A stretch of 64,000 bases of DNA from Kappaphycus alvarezii (GCA_002205965.3 NADL03000515.1:434001-498000); one strand, 5' to 3'; positions 30,312-41,802 are shown, numbered from the stretch's first letter. The notes: generated from the letters alone by a model not told the origin. Program-made: numbers and translations.

Positions 30312-31212
30312 TTGGGTAACAAAAAATTCCACACTATGGTGGATGCATTAACTTCAAATGTTATGCGTATAACGAACCAATCTAGGGTAAATGACCGGAT
30401 GAACAACATCGAAGTCGACAATTTACCAATTTTTATCGATCTTCCAGTTTCGAGGAAACATAATTGGGAATATTTGGAACTGGAAAATATGCAACGATCG
30501 ATAAGATCGCCCATTATGCCTCCAAATAAAAAAATGATGAACAAAATGTATGAAGGCAGAAAAGTTACGAAGTCGACGCGATCGTATCGTGTCAGTGGAA
30601 CCTAATGGAGAACGTGTGGAACTGGGACAGACACAAGGACTGATAAGACTGTCGACTGAACCAAGAGTTGGAGTTGCACATGTGAATAACCAGCCTCAAA
30701 CCGAAGAAGTACTTCGAACAAGCCCAAATAACCCAGTTCACCACATTTCTGACGATGTGGTAGCTCGCAGTCAGTCTCTTCTGCGAGATGCATGAGGTAT
30801 TTCGGCACACTCAAGAATGATGGTATACTATGATACTGAAGCTTTGAGTGTTACTCTTTTTGCTGAGATTGTTACACAACTCTTTAAGAGATACAAAAGC
30901 AGTAGGGTGGAGTCCGGTAGTAAGGTACATGGCTTACAAAATAGAAGTCTTGTTCCAAGTCGACTGAGACACAAGACTGTCTCCATTTCAAATATTGTTA
31001 TGAGGAGAACTGAGTCGAGACCTTAGGAAGACATAGGGAGACGTCACTGTGTTATGAAGATCGGAAAACCAAGTAGAAATCCAAATAAAGTACATATCGC
31101 TTTGATCCTTTCTCTTCTAGAGAGCGATCCTGCTGGGATAAAAGTGGAAGAACTATTAAGAGAGTATGTTGAAGGCATATGGACCAATGAAGTGCGCATA
31201 TCTGAAACGTGA
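30312..31212 (+). pseudogene. Unrecognised decayed gene 1 of the Ulp1-bearing element, copy A
   Basis: Codon structure persists over 900 bases. One frame runs 30312-30605. A second continues from 30550 through a TGA (30793) and a TAG (31024) and stays open to about 31212, giving segments such as ARSQSLLRDA, AEIVTQLFKRYKSSRVES and NKVHIALILSLLESDPAG. Two internal stops in about 220 codons is far below chance for noncoding DNA, so this is a decayed gene. Charged and helical; no domain recognised. In copy B an extra T near 46244 changes the start of the first frame. Confidence 0.4.
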
Positions 31213-31269
31213 GGACTACACTTCCCGAGTTAGCCCACGGGACACTAGTGTCTTGAAGAAATGAAATGG

Positions 31270-31817
31270 AGAATTGCTGGTAAAAGTAACTGTTGATCCA
31301 TTTCTAACAACCATCATGGGCGACGAAATACAAAACGGATAAATCACAGTATTGTTCAAGTCATTAGAGAAGGAAGCAAGTAGTTTTTGTTCGACTAACT
31401 CTCAAAAACCTACTGACAAGACCAGTTGCCCTACCCAAGCAATGGTTTTCTTGCGTCAATCTGAAACGGGAGAATGGTGTCATTCTAGGTTCGGCTATAC
31501 TTGTGGAGGGCAAGGTTTTCCGTTCTCTACAGACACCTTCGCGACCACTTCCCATGAATATTTGCGACTGCAGCCTACTTTGTGATTTCAAAAGTACTTA
31601 CAAGCAGGACCAAAGTGACCTAGAAGATGTTTGGAAACTTGAGTATCCTGTATCTGAATGGTATAATCACAAGATTACATCAAAGTACAAGAAGATTCAT
31701 TTCAACGGAGGAGTGCCAAAGTATATCTCAGAACTTAAACAGCAACAGCATTCTTCTGGCATTTCGAACATATTTTACAGATCTCTGTCAATTTATAAGC
31801 GTCCCTTACATCTGTGA
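31270..31817 (+). pseudogene. Unrecognised decayed gene 2 of the Ulp1-bearing element, copy A
   Basis: Two overlapping frames look coding. About 31278-31585 reads ELLVKVTVDPFLTTIMGDEI, an in-frame TAA, then ITVLFKSLEKEASSFC. Frame 31503-31817 reads DLEDVWKLEYPVSEWYNHKI and the adjoining TSKYKKIHFNGGVPKYISEL. They may be parts of one gene with a frame change near 31510. No family recognised. Confidence 0.3.
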
Positions 31818-32172
31818 CATGGAAACCAATAAGAGCGGGTGACCAAAATATGTTACAATAGAATAGAGAGTCCCAGGTACATAGTGTAGCATTGTGAATT
31901 TGGAATTTGAAATGTGCGTAGTGCCATAATGAAGAAATGGGAAGTTCTCCGACATCATAAAGTGGAAGGTAAGTAGTCAGATGATATATACTCTCTATCT
32001 TCCTATAAATTACACTACAAAACAGCTAACTTGAGTAGATCAAGTTGAGAAATAGCCATGATCGATCACTCAGAGTCACAATAGATGGTGAGGACTGTAA
32101 TTTCCCAAGCTTTATAAGCACAATATGCTCACCTGAGGAACCCCCGCGAGTAGAAGATGCAGGAGCAAGAAG

Positions 32173-33637
32173 CTAATGGGGCACAAATATCGTCAACTCT
32201 ACGCTTATGATTTCAATGTATCCAGGAATAATGGTCACAACTGATAAAAGGTGAAATAAGATAGACGGAATCTTAAGATCCCACGGAAATGTGTTTAGAG
32301 TAATTGAAGATGCTTCCGGCGGAATCCTTTCAACATGAAAGAAGAACTGGAAAAGTACATAGACTAAGCCCCAGGCTCTTTCGCACATTACTGAAGAGTA
32401 CTGAGCTAATAGAAGAGTTATAGATAATACAGGGATTACGCAAAACAAAAATTCTGCTATGAAACTCTACTGTTACTGTAAATAAACTCTGTAAACAAAA
32501 TTTTTTTCTAGTGAAGTGAATTGCAGAAATAGAATTACGCATGCAAAGAATTCCGTAACACGTGAGTATTAGCTACCCCTCTCTAAAACTGTTTCCAAAC
32601 TTACCTTTGCAACAAGCCCCATTTCAGTACCAAAAAGCAATTCTAATGACAGGCGCATGTCAGTGAGATCAAATCAGAACCATCAGCGTCTAGCATGCGC
32701 GAAAGTGGCGAAACGTGGTACTTCTCCTTATCCACCGTAGGTCATTCCACAAGGACAACCCCAACCTCATACTCAAGGAAATGGGAAACTACTGCAAAGC
32801 GCGACAGAAATAAGATGCTCATGCAATGAGGGCGATAAAAATAGCGGAAAACAATTTTGCAGTTAAGTTTTCTGGTATGTCCGACGCTGAATTTATACTC
32901 CACTTTCGTTTCTAGAGGGATCACGTCATCAAACTCATTAAAGTAATTGGGTGGCCAGAAGAGAAGACGAGTACTTCAAGAAACAGGTACGCATCGAACC
33001 CATTGATGATACACAGACCATGACAGCATTCTTGCTTCCGGGCATCTAATATAAAAAGGCAGGTTGACAGTAAAGCAGCTATCTCCTTTGACAATGAGAA
33101 TATCGCCGACATGCATTCGGCAACTACGTTACCGCTCATCATATAATGTTGACAACTTCAGACAATGTAGCGGACCATTTGGGACATTGCTCAATATATG
33201 CAAATCATCATTACCGGCAACATAGATGTAGGCATAGTGGAACTCACCTTTCGGCCTATCAGGACTTTCATTTGCGGAACCCAGATACATGAACACCGTG
33301 AATGAGGGTCGCACCTTCTCGCGGAAGTAAGATTTGGAAAACCCATATTCTCCACCTAGTAACACCTGCGGGACATACGTCCGATAGGCCTGACCATTTG
33401 CTTGACCCAGCAGCTCGGTAATCGTATCCATGACATGGGAAAGGGCAGTGCCATTCGGCGGAATAGAAGTGTAACAGGACGGACATCTTTCTTCAACCCC
33501 AATTGTGAGTAGAAGTACTCATCGTAGGAAAGAGTAAGGTTGACAGCATTTGCCCAATCATCGAGAACAAAATATCTAGCAAATCTTTTCTTTCTATTCG
33601 AAATCAGCTTGAATTCTACGCATAGAAGTCCAGCCAC
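32173..33637 (-). pseudogene. Unrecognised decayed gene 3 (minus strand), copy A
   Basis: A chain of overlapping minus-strand frames (33356-33637, 33129-33431, 32921-33142, 32742-32924, 32173-32448) follow one another with small overlaps. That is what a single decayed or intron-containing gene would give. Segments include FARYFVLDDWANAVNLTLSY, YLGSANESPDRPKGEFHYAY and IYVAGNDDLHILSNVPNGPL. I do not recognise a family and cannot define introns. Confidence 0.3.
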
Positions 33638-34962
33638 ACAAACATATCAACTCATTTACCCATTGTGTTTTCGATCATGACACATATACCTTGAACCTTA
33701 CATTGTTTCTCTTTTCGAATCCCAACGATCGTAACACACACCGGAACACTGACAAAGTCATTAACAGAGCAAAGAACAGCGAGCTGATGTACGATGTAGT
33801 TGAATGAAACAGGTTGCAAGACGACAAGCCTCAGGCTAGAGGGGCCCTGTCTGGAGGACTTATGTCGTGTACTTCGATACGGTATGTGAGGGGGCGGATA
33901 ATTTGGCAGAATAAGTGACTAGTCTCTAATGTCCTGACCGCAATGAATAGGAGGAGCGACGGGTAAACATAGTGTTGACATTGCAGTTCAAAATTTCGTA
34001 ATAGCTGACAATGCAAGTTTAGATTCTTTTTGAATTCCAATATTGATTGAATAAATTAACCCAAACGTAAGAATTATGATAAGTTATGTTTTTACAATAA
34101 CTTCAGTAGAGACTATTAGTAATGATTGGTTATTTTCAAAGTTTCAGTAACGTTTTGGAATTTTGAATTCTGTTACCCGACCGAGGTGCCTTTGCGCGAA
34201 GTCCAAAATACACCGCGTAAGCGTTATCAATTCTCGCCATTACTGAAGATTTCAATAACCAGCACTTGAAACCAAAAAGTAATCGGCCCACTTCGGCACA
34301 AATCGACTTCAAACTTTATGTTTTACAGGCATCAGAGGGAATACTAAACATATACAATCCATGATGACAATTTTCTGGCCTCTAACACACCTCAAAATAA
34401 ATTTTTATGTTCACCTAATGGCTCATACAGCAGTACTTAGTTTCAATAAATCGTTGTTCCTGGCGTCTTTCACCATTCCGTCTCCGCATCTATCAACACC
34501 ATCTACCGTCGTCAACATACCTTCATCACAACACCACAAATTGATCTAAAACCTGAAAATACCAATATTGGATCTCTCTCTACTAAAAAGAGGACCCTCG
34601 TGTCCATGTTTCGACTCTACGTCATAAGGCCTCCCCACAACCCGAATCATATAAAGTATTTCCGAATAAAATAACCGCTACTGAAGGTGAGACACGTGTG
34701 CCTCGTTCCTCTTCACATCTTACTCGTAGCCTGCCGTCCATGTTCATTTCCCAATATATCGATCCACCACTGTATTTAGGACATTCATGTCACGTGGCCG
34801 GTGTTTTCAAAAATGCAACTTAGGATCAATTGGCGTCAAAGTAGGTTACGACATCTCAACATTTCTGAAAGGCAATTCAGCGGAACAGATAGTGAAAGAG
34901 AATCCGATGAAAACTCAGAGACGTCCGAAAGCTCCCAATAAGTAGCCATCGATGTTTATTGC
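33638..34962. other. AT-rich spacer with a short acidic ORF
   Basis: Mostly noncoding in appearance. A short frame near 34814-34942 (ending GTDSERESDENSETSESSQ) is acidic and lies just before the Ulp1 gene. It may be its N-terminal part or an upstream exon. Confidence 0.3.
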
Positions 34963-35970
34963 ATGGAAAACAGCAAATATGGACATATTCGTGCTGCCAG
35001 ACGTAAACATTTAGGGGATCTTGTACTCATGCCATTATACCGTATAGAGAGATCCTTCAGGCATGATTTGAGGGGCTTCGCCTTCCAAAACTACGTGATC
35101 CAATCAGAGGAAGTGAAGGCTATTCTTGCTCCCGAGGGTTGGCTGAATGCTCAGACAATGGACGCATTTTCTTGACGGATCAACTACCGAAATGCCCGCC
35201 GCATAAGTCTGGGCCTTGGCAAGCGCATTCATATTTTCAGTATCCACTTCGAAAACGTCATCAAGGAATTCAACTACGACAAAGTAAAGCGTTGGATGTC
35301 GAGATCATACTGGAAATTCAGTGATGTGGACAGTTTATATTTCCCGATGAATATGGCTGCATTTCATTGGATTCTTCTAATTGTTGACATCAAGGGAAGA
35401 TCTATTCATCTCTACGACTCTCTACGGCAGGATGTAGCGTTATCTGATTCTAGAATTGGTCTCCTGCGGTACTATATAAGCACGGAGGCACATAATTCTA
35501 CTGGAACCAGAGAAGACCGGGATTTGAGTGTGACTCGTGTCAATGACATTGACCATTGGCCTGTCGTTGTAAATGAGCCATATCCTAAGCAACTGGACGG
35601 TGGCTCTTGTGGGATTTTTTTGTTGTGGGTCATGGAGTATTTGGAGAGAAGTGCTGTTTCTCGTTTCCAGCAGAAGGACATTCTGCTACTACGTGCACGT
35701 ACTATTACATTTCTAAAAGGTCACGATTTACATGAAGTTTCGCATCCTAAATGTAGCCAATCGTAGGAAGACGAATAGGATGAAGATGTGGATGAAGATG
35801 ATGTGGGTAAGGATGATGATTCTGATGAAGAAGGAAAGGATGGTGAGGAGAGCGAGGGTGGTAACGAAGTAAATGGAGATAGTAGGGAAGGAAGTGATGA
35901 GAAGGAAGATAGTAATGAGGATGAAGAACATAGTGAAGGTGAAGACGAAAGCGACTTGAGAAAGGATTGA
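34963..35970 (+). pseudogene. Ulp1-like (C48) cysteine protease with acidic tail, copy A
   Basis: A single phase runs from 34963 to 35970, interrupted only by TGA at 35173 and TAGs at 35764 and 35776. Before the first stop the sequence has GWLNAQTMDAF, the WLND-type Ulp1 entry motif. After it: FPMNMAAFHWILLIVD (H135), SIHLYDSL (D152), YPKQLDGGSCGIFLLW (Q210, C216). This is the full His-Asp-Gln-Cys set of SUMO-type proteases with normal spacing. The tail (from 35767) is almost only Asp, Glu, Gly and Ser. Many DNA transposons carry Ulp1 domains, which are thought to act on SUMO or to process the transposase. The stops fit C-to-T changes at Arg and Gln codons. Confidence 0.8.
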
Positions 35971-36606
35971 AAGCACACCACGGAAACAGACGGGACTTTA
36001 GCGTCTCATCCGAGGGAATCGAGCAAGCTTGCTACCACTTCTACCGTTAATCCCCCCCTTCCGGTGATGTCGATACTTCTTTAGCCCGACAAGAACCACC
36101 CTATTCTGGACAACCCAACACAGGACTCGCTGTTAATGCTCCCCCTTCCGGTGATGATGATGCCCCCCATTCCGCTAATGTTGATTCTAACCGCTCTGCT
36201 GAATTTGATACTTCTTCAGCCCGGCAGCAACCACCCTCTCCAATCCAACCTGATAAGGAGTCAGATGGGACTGTAGGATCTCATCTAGAAGAAAAAAACC
36301 AGAACACTCTTTTTGTGCATCCATAGCACTACCACCAGGACACCACTGTCTCATCCATCAACCGACGAGACTAACTTGAGGCACTCCAGACGTCTAAAGA
36401 AAGACAATCCGAGGTACTTCGTTAATCGTCCTCCAGCATCAACTGACAGGGATAATTCTCTTCCTACAGCAGCCGAATAACATAATACTCTTATTGCTCA
36501 ACCAGACACTGGCACCGACAAGACACCACCGTCTCAAGAAACACTCTCTCAACCACCGAAAAGGCGCTCCAAGCGTCTAAGGAAGGAAAATCCAAAGTAT
36601 TTGTAG
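35971..36606 (+). pseudogene. Repeat-rich extension of the Ulp1 gene, copy A
   Basis: Coding character continues after the acidic tail. Two parallel motifs DTSLARQEPPYSGQP and DTSSARQQPPSPIQP, and PPSGDVD/PPSGDDD, form an internal repeat. Further on RRLKKDNPRYF and KRLRKENPKYL repeat a basic motif, the second just before the stop at 36604. A C run at 36052-36058 has 7 bases here and 6 in copy B; neither keeps the frame, while 8 would. An in-frame TAA lies at 36478. Disordered, repeat-built C-terminal tail; function unknown. Confidence 0.45.
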
Positions 36607-36859
36607 CCTTTTGAATTATGTACTAGTTGTTCTTTCAATATTACCATGCATAGTAGATAAAAAATACGCCCCACTGTTCAAAATGTAAAACTGTTTCTTT
36701 ATACGTTATCTGACGGATCAATGAAAATCCTAATCCACTTACAGTATAGCACGTGATGGTTAACATGGCTGCGAGCTACATTTAATCGCGATGTAAGTAC
36801 TCTCAAAGTATCACAGGTTTACATACGAAGTTTCAGCAGCGCCTACATAAATGTTCATT

Positions 36860-38779
36860 CTACGCTTTTCTCCTAGCCGTCAAATTATTCTGTATACGAG
36901 CCATCAACTCTTGAAGTCCGTTTTCGTTCATGACGTCAACGATGACGTCCTGCGCTGACAACTGAACGGTCATCTGCTGCTCTAACCGAGCACCTTCATT
37001 CTGTATTGTTCGGCCAGTTTCTTCTTGCTGTAGTGTTCTAAACAATTCAGTTTTTTCTGTTAACTGCCTCTTCAGATCATAAATCTCTGCTCTCATGGAA
37101 TCAATGACAGGTGCCATTTCAGATTTGACAATGATTGCATCGAAAGGGAGCTCCGGCATGACGAGAAAGTCTACATCAACTTTAGAGTCCCCAAAGAACA
37201 CGGAAACCTTGTTAACAGTGCCCATGCATTTTGAGACGGTTCCATCCGCCACAGTTATTCTTCGAGTAGTTGGGATAATTTCGAGACCTAAATCTGTCAC
37301 CAAAGTTTCTGAGATAAGGTTTGGAACAGCGCCCGAATCGAAAAGAGCTTGGGTTTTCATTCCCAATACTTTGACTGGTACTAGTTTAAGACGTCTTGGT
37401 GCTGTCGAGGCCGATTGAAGAAACAGTTTCTTACCCTTAGCGGACTTATTAGACCTGATAATTTTTTTGAGTTCTTTTCTCGCATCCTCTGCGTCGCCCC
37501 TCAAAAGTTGACCAAACGTTATCCCAGTTGGGGCCGATGCAAGCTCAGCCACCAAATTGTACTTCTTCACATATTCTAGTACGTCCTTCGGGATACTCTT
37601 AAATTTCTTACTCTTTCTCGTCTTCTTGGCCGAAGTGTTTCCCACCCCTGGAACAACTTGATCAAGCCTCTTGGTTCGAGGAGGTACAGGTGCTGGGATA
37701 TGCTCCAGCATTCCATAATCTAGCCTAGGTTTTTTCGACAAAACGTTCCCTTCCCCATCCCTTTTTGTCACATTAACTTGACTGATTTCTTCAGCGATGG
37801 ATACATTACCGGCATCCGCCAACCTTTGATCCTTCCTGTTTTGTAAGATTTTCATCTCTGGTCCTGACTCACTCCTCGCGTCCGATAAATTTGCTCTTCT
37901 GTTGTCTTTAGACCAGCAGTTACTTTCATGATGCCCGTAACGACCGCACTTTCCACAACGAGTGTTTCTATGTGGATTATCAGGACACCTATTTGCAAAG
38001 TGTCCAGGCTTGTGACAGTAGGAACAGACTTCTGCGGCCTTGGGGGCCCCAGACTGGTTCTTCTTAATGGTAAGAGTAAGGCTTTCCAACTGCGAGGTTA
38101 TCATGTCAAGTCGATTATCGAATCGGGTTTCCAACCTTTCTTCCAAGTTTTTGACATCGCTCCTGACTGATTCCAATGCTGCTGCGCTAGTAGCTGGCCT
38201 TTGATAATTCTTTTCAGGATGCACGATCGGCATAGATGTACGGGTTTCCCTCGGTATTTCACTTAGTGACTGAAACGTCTCCGAATTTTTGACAAATTCT
38301 ACTATGGTACCCTTCAGTTCATTAAAAGTGTGAGGGCCCTTGATGAGGAGGAAATCGGAGAGCCGCTTATCCCCCATCGCCGCCTTACGCAGCATTCCGT
38401 ACTTGGCTTGGGCGTTGAACCCAGCCTTTTCATAGAGATCACACAAGTATACCAATGAGCTTAACAAATCGTCGAAGTTGAGCCGGGCCTCTATGGCGGT
38501 ACGAATCATCTCATCTGGTTCTACCTGCTTAGCATATTCTTTCACAAGCCACTCACATACCTCACCGAAGTTACGCCCATTCCCGTTAAGAGACCACCCG
38601 TTGATAAACTTGGCCTTATATTTGTGCTTTGCGTCACCATGAAGATAGGCGAAGATACTTTCGGCCTTCTCTTCATCGCTCTTCTCACGCATCACAACGT
38701 TGACATATGTATAGAGAAACTCCTCAACGTCTTCATTCTTGCCCCCTGTGAACGTTATACGAGCAGCGTTGAGATCCAT
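36860..38779 (-). CDS. Chimeric ORF: gypsy Gag-protease fused to a coiled coil
   Basis: A continuous 639-codon frame. Residues 1-550 are gypsy Gag-protease with the frame intact (C5 run at 38371-38375), including both CCHC knuckles (252-265, 275-288) and FDSGA (480-484). Residues 551-639 come from the coiled-coil protein at 52777-53310 (RAEIYDLKRQLTEKTELFRT, ending in TARRKA). The join is exactly the duplication junction at 37129-37132. The protease loses its IIGCP-LG end, so proteolysis is doubtful, but the gag and RNA-binding parts are complete. It sits under the copy B LTR (38869-40437), so it could be transcribed. Whether it is expressed is unknown. Confidence 0.75.
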   Translation of the reverse strand: MDLNAARITFTGGKNEDVEEFLYTYVNVVMREKSDEEKAESIFAYLHGDAKHKYKAKFINGWSLNGNGRNFGEVCEWLVKEYAKQVEPDEMIRTAIEARLNFDDLLSSLVYLCDLYEKAGFNAQAKYGMLRKAAMGDKRLSDFLLIKGPHTFNELKGTIVEFVKNSETFQSLSEIPRETRTSMPIVHPEKNYQRPATSAAALESVRSDVKNLEERLETRFDNRLDMITSQLESLTLTIKKNQSGAPKAAEVCSYCHKPGHFANRCPDNPHRNTRCGKCGRYGHHESNCWSKDNRRANLSDARSESGPEMKILQNRKDQRLADAGNVSIAEEISQVNVTKRDGEGNVLSKKPRLDYGMLEHIPAPVPPRTKRLDQVVPGVGNTSAKKTRKSKKFKSIPKDVLEYVKKYNLVAELASAPTGITFGQLLRGDAEDARKELKKIIRSNKSAKGKKLFLQSASTAPRRLKLVPVKVLGMKTQALFDSGAVPNLISETLVTDLGLEIIPTTRRITVADGTVSKCMGTVNKVSVFFGDSKVDVDFLVMPELPFDAIIVKSEMAPVIDSMRAEIYDLKRQLTEKTELFRTLQQEETGRTIQNEGARLEQQMTVQLSAQDVIVDVMNENGLQELMARIQNNLTARRKA

Positions 38780-38868
38780 GATTACAGAAAAGAAATCCCC
38801 TCGAATGGTTCCCTAAGACTGCTCAACTCGAATACCTCGGGTGCAACCCCCTCCACAAGAGTACCAAA

Positions 38869-40437
38869 TGATAGGGGTAAATCGTCGGGAGAAGAGATAT
38901 TCAGAATCAACCACCCCAAGAAGGAGGTGTTGCAAGCGACAAAAGTGCTACCGTGGTATAGTTGAACGAAAGAAAAGGAGTGGATAGGGAAGACAGTTGA
39001 ATGGGCTACAAGCAAGTATGGAAGGGGCAGGGTCTACCACCTATGCTTAGTGACTAGGGTAAAATAAATGCTTCTTGGGTCTGAAGTTGACTCTCAACTT
39101 CCTACTACTCTGGACTTGGCTTGAAGTTGTCTGCCAACTTGCTTGACCTCTCCATGAGGAAGCGGTTTACTCAGCTTATATAGACTTTTGGCTACCCCTA
39201 AAGTCCGAACAAAACTACAGAAGGTACCAGGAAATGCATACAAACAATTTGTGTGGATGATATACTCTAAACAAAAGATACTTAAGAAACTAACAATCAA
39301 TGAGGTCCTCTTATTTCCCATTCTCTAAATCAGATCCAAACAACTCCTCTAAAATATCCATGCTGTCCAAGCAGTCCCCACAAATATCTGCGAATGGCTC
39401 ACAGCTCTCTATTCCCTCCTGGGAGATATCTAAACTACTAAAGATATCTCCATCCGGTTCCAGCGTCGGCACCACTTGATCCATACTCTCCAGTCCAGGC
39501 CCCACCAGTAAAACACTTTCCATGCCCCCATTTCCCTCCTCCAACTCGTCCTCGTCCTCGTCATCCTTTTCTTCCTCCTCTTCATCTTCATCCTCATCCT
39601 CATCCTCATCCTCATCCTCCTCTTCATCCTCATCCTCATCCTCATCCTCATCCTCCTCTTCATCCTCATCCTCATCCTCATCCTCCTCTTCAACCTCATC
39701 CTCCTCTTTAACCTCATCCTCTTTCCCCTGAGTCTCGTACACTAGCTCAGGGGCTAACCATTCCTCGAAGGACTCCCCGCTCTCCTCCTCGACTTTCTCA
39801 GTCTCATCCTCACTTACCTCCCTCGCCTCTTCTTCTATGAAGAGGCGGCGAACGAACTCGATGATTTTCTTCTTTGTTTGACGCCGGATGTAGTCGTCGG
39901 CATCGGTTGGCCCGTAGGCGGCGAGACGAAGGCCATTGATGGGACGGGAAGGGCGGTTTTTGGAGATAGGGACAGAGGGGCGATTTGACGTCATGTTTCT
40001 GTAAAAGGGGTGAGCGGGGTGTGTAGGGGGACAGGAGTGCTGAGCAAAATGATCGGGAGCGTTTAAGACTTGGAATAAAGGTGTTTAAATAGGCTCCCGG
40101 GGCAGGTTCTATAGATTAGAAATAGGTAAAATAAATCTGCAAGGGATTTTTGTAGTAGTGCATTTGCGCCCTTTGTCTCAAAAAAAAATATTTTGGAGGA
40201 GGAGGTAAGCAAAAAGGGAAAAAGAACTTAATTCGGGATCGATTCAGAGGGGTGGATACAGTGTAAAAATATCTAGATAAAATGGAAGTAAATTTGGAGA
40301 GGACCGCGGTAATGATAAGCGAGGTTCAGGGAGGACGAGGGAGGACCGGAACTATAAGCAAATTTGGACAAGGATAGGTAGTACAGTAAACTGAAGGTCT
40401 GTAGATGACGGCGACAAAAAAAAATCTGCGCCTAACA
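38869..40437 (-). repeat. Gypsy LTR, copy B
   Basis: A 1,569-base LTR identical by eye to 22952-24520. It is followed by an undamaged GGGGC target duplication (40438-40442), which shows that the GGGC at 24521 lost one G. It precedes the chimeric Gag ORF in element sense. Confidence 0.9.
39311..39994 (-). CDS. Acidic LTR-encoded protein, copy B
   Basis: Identical in translation to 23394-24077: 227 codons, N-terminal PTDADDYIRR, acidic tract at 98-151, C-terminal MDILEELFGSDLENGK. It has the same upstream TATTTAAA and downstream CTATATAAG (39183-39175) boxes. See the copy A entry for interpretation. Confidence 0.75.
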   Translation of the reverse strand: MTSNRPSVPISKNRPSRPINGLRLAAYGPTDADDYIRRQTKKKIIEFVRRLFIEEEAREVSEDETEKVEEESGESFEEWLAPELVYETQGKEDEVKEEDEVEEEDEDEDEDEEEDEDEDEDEDEEEDEDEDEDEDEDEEEEEKDDEDEDELEEGNGGMESVLLVGPGLESMDQVVPTLEPDGDIFSSLDISQEGIESCEPFADICGDCLDSMDILEELFGSDLENGK

Positions 40438-41504
40438 GGGGCCTCGGCATTCTTCTCGCTTCGTCAATCCCTGAGTCCGCTTATGCGGCTTCGATGATTG
40501 ATGTTTTCCGCCGTTTCTCAGATCTGCTCTCCTTCTCGGGAGACCTACACCTGGAGGAAGTGCCTCGGGCCGCGATTTCTTTATTATCTACCCGTTATCC
40601 AGACCTTTCGGCTTCCGTGTCGCCCACTTCCCTGTTTCAGAGGTGTCAAACGCCGGTCCCAGACGAACGGCTCCAGTCTGCTATCTCGTCTGAGCTTCAC
40701 AGTTCGACGTTTGATCGGATCTTCCGATCATCCTCTGACCGCGACAGATCTCGCCTCCTATCTGTCCGTGAGTCGTCCGCCTGTTCAGCTTTCTCTACTT
40801 TACCGCACCCTCACCGCGGCACCTATCTGTCCTCGCAAGCTTGGATAGTCGCTGTATCTCTACGCCTCGGCCGCGCGATTTTCTCTGGTTATGATCGATG
40901 TCCGGTATGTGCTCGCCGTTCCAACGACATCGCCCCGGTGCTCGATCCCCTGGGCAAACATGCCCTCACCTGTAAGTACAACGATGGGCAGACTCGTCGC
41001 CACAATGTCTTGCGTAACGCTCTCCATCGCTACTGTAAGGAGCTTGGAATTTCTGCCTCTCTTGAACATCTGCTTCCTCCCCTTCCCCCTTCGTCCTCTT
41101 CCTCGTCCGCCCTTCGCATAGATCTTTATATCCCTGCTGCATATGGCCTCGACCCGAAGGATATTGCTTTGGATGTCACAGTGGCCCATCCACAGGTCAC
41201 TTCTCGCGTTTCCCAGTGTGCCCTATCTGGCGGCGCAGCTGCCTCAATGGCTGAACGTGCGAAACACACGCACTACGGTCTAGTCTGCCACACGAACGAT
41301 ATACGGCTTCTTCCTGTTGGTATTGATGTGTTCGGTGCCCTTGGGGCCGACGGTGCGACTTTCTTCCGGCGCCTTTCTACGTTCGCTGCTGCCCGTCGAG
41401 GCACCACTCCCCAATGGGAGCTGCACCTCCTAATCACGCGCTTTGTGTTCTGCTTGCATGGGTTACAAGCTCGTCAAATTCTTACCAGATGCATTTCCGA
41501 TTAG
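40438..41504 (+). pseudogene. Non-LTR ORF2 3' part, copy B
   Basis: Duplicate of 24521-25586 with the same CCHC (CPVC) and RLE-like motifs. Here it has no reverse transcriptase part upstream, because the duplicated unit begins within the gypsy element. It is therefore an orphan 3' fragment. Confidence 0.72.
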
Positions 41505-41802
41505 TTTCTCTCTCATCCCCCTATGCATGTTAATTTCTCTGTAATCCCCCTCAGCATGTTCTCCCACATGCTCTTTCCACATCCCGTAAAGATTACACAC
41601 ATGTTTCCCTTTGAATTTAGCAGGCAAATTTTTGACGAATAAAATGTCTATGCCCGAAACACCCTGCTCAGACAGCACGGTGGTACCTCTTGGGACTCAA
41701 ATGAGTGGACAAGGACACAACTTATTGAGTGCATTCAGAAATTAGACAAATGGATAAATTGACAGATCTGACCAATAAGATTACAGAATTTACAATATCT
41801 CA

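Larger units (their letters stand above)
21213..37128. repeat. 15.9-kb tandem duplication, copy A
   Basis: This 15,916-base unit is followed directly by an almost identical 15,917-base copy. It starts inside gypsy protease sequence and ends inside the coiled-coil gene of the Ulp1-bearing element. Between them lie the rest of gypsy gag, the 5' LTR, the non-LTR ORF2 3' part, the Harbinger element and the Ulp1-bearing element. The breakpoints share only CAAT (21213-21216, 37129-37132, 53046-53049). Homologous exchange between long repeats is therefore not the cause; microhomology-mediated or replication-based joining fits better. An assembly artefact is not excluded. Confidence 0.9.

Noticed and set aside
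29858-31970. Possible exon-intron borders (AAAAGGTGAGT near 29870, GGTAAGT near 31968)
   Set aside because: Donor-like strings are common by chance, and I could not match them to acceptors that join recognisable coding segments.
35721-35981. Antisense Ser/Leu-rich and hydrophobic ORFs opposite the Ulp1 tail
   Set aside because: They mirror the GAT/GAA codon bias of the acidic tail on the other strand.
27040-36480. Reassigned stop codons (in-frame TGA, TAG and TAA within coding frames)
   Set aside because: All three stops are affected. The recent gypsy Gag, Pol end (922 codons) and LTR ORF contain none and end at normal stops, and a non-LTR ORF ends normally too. Nonsense mutation is the simpler reading.
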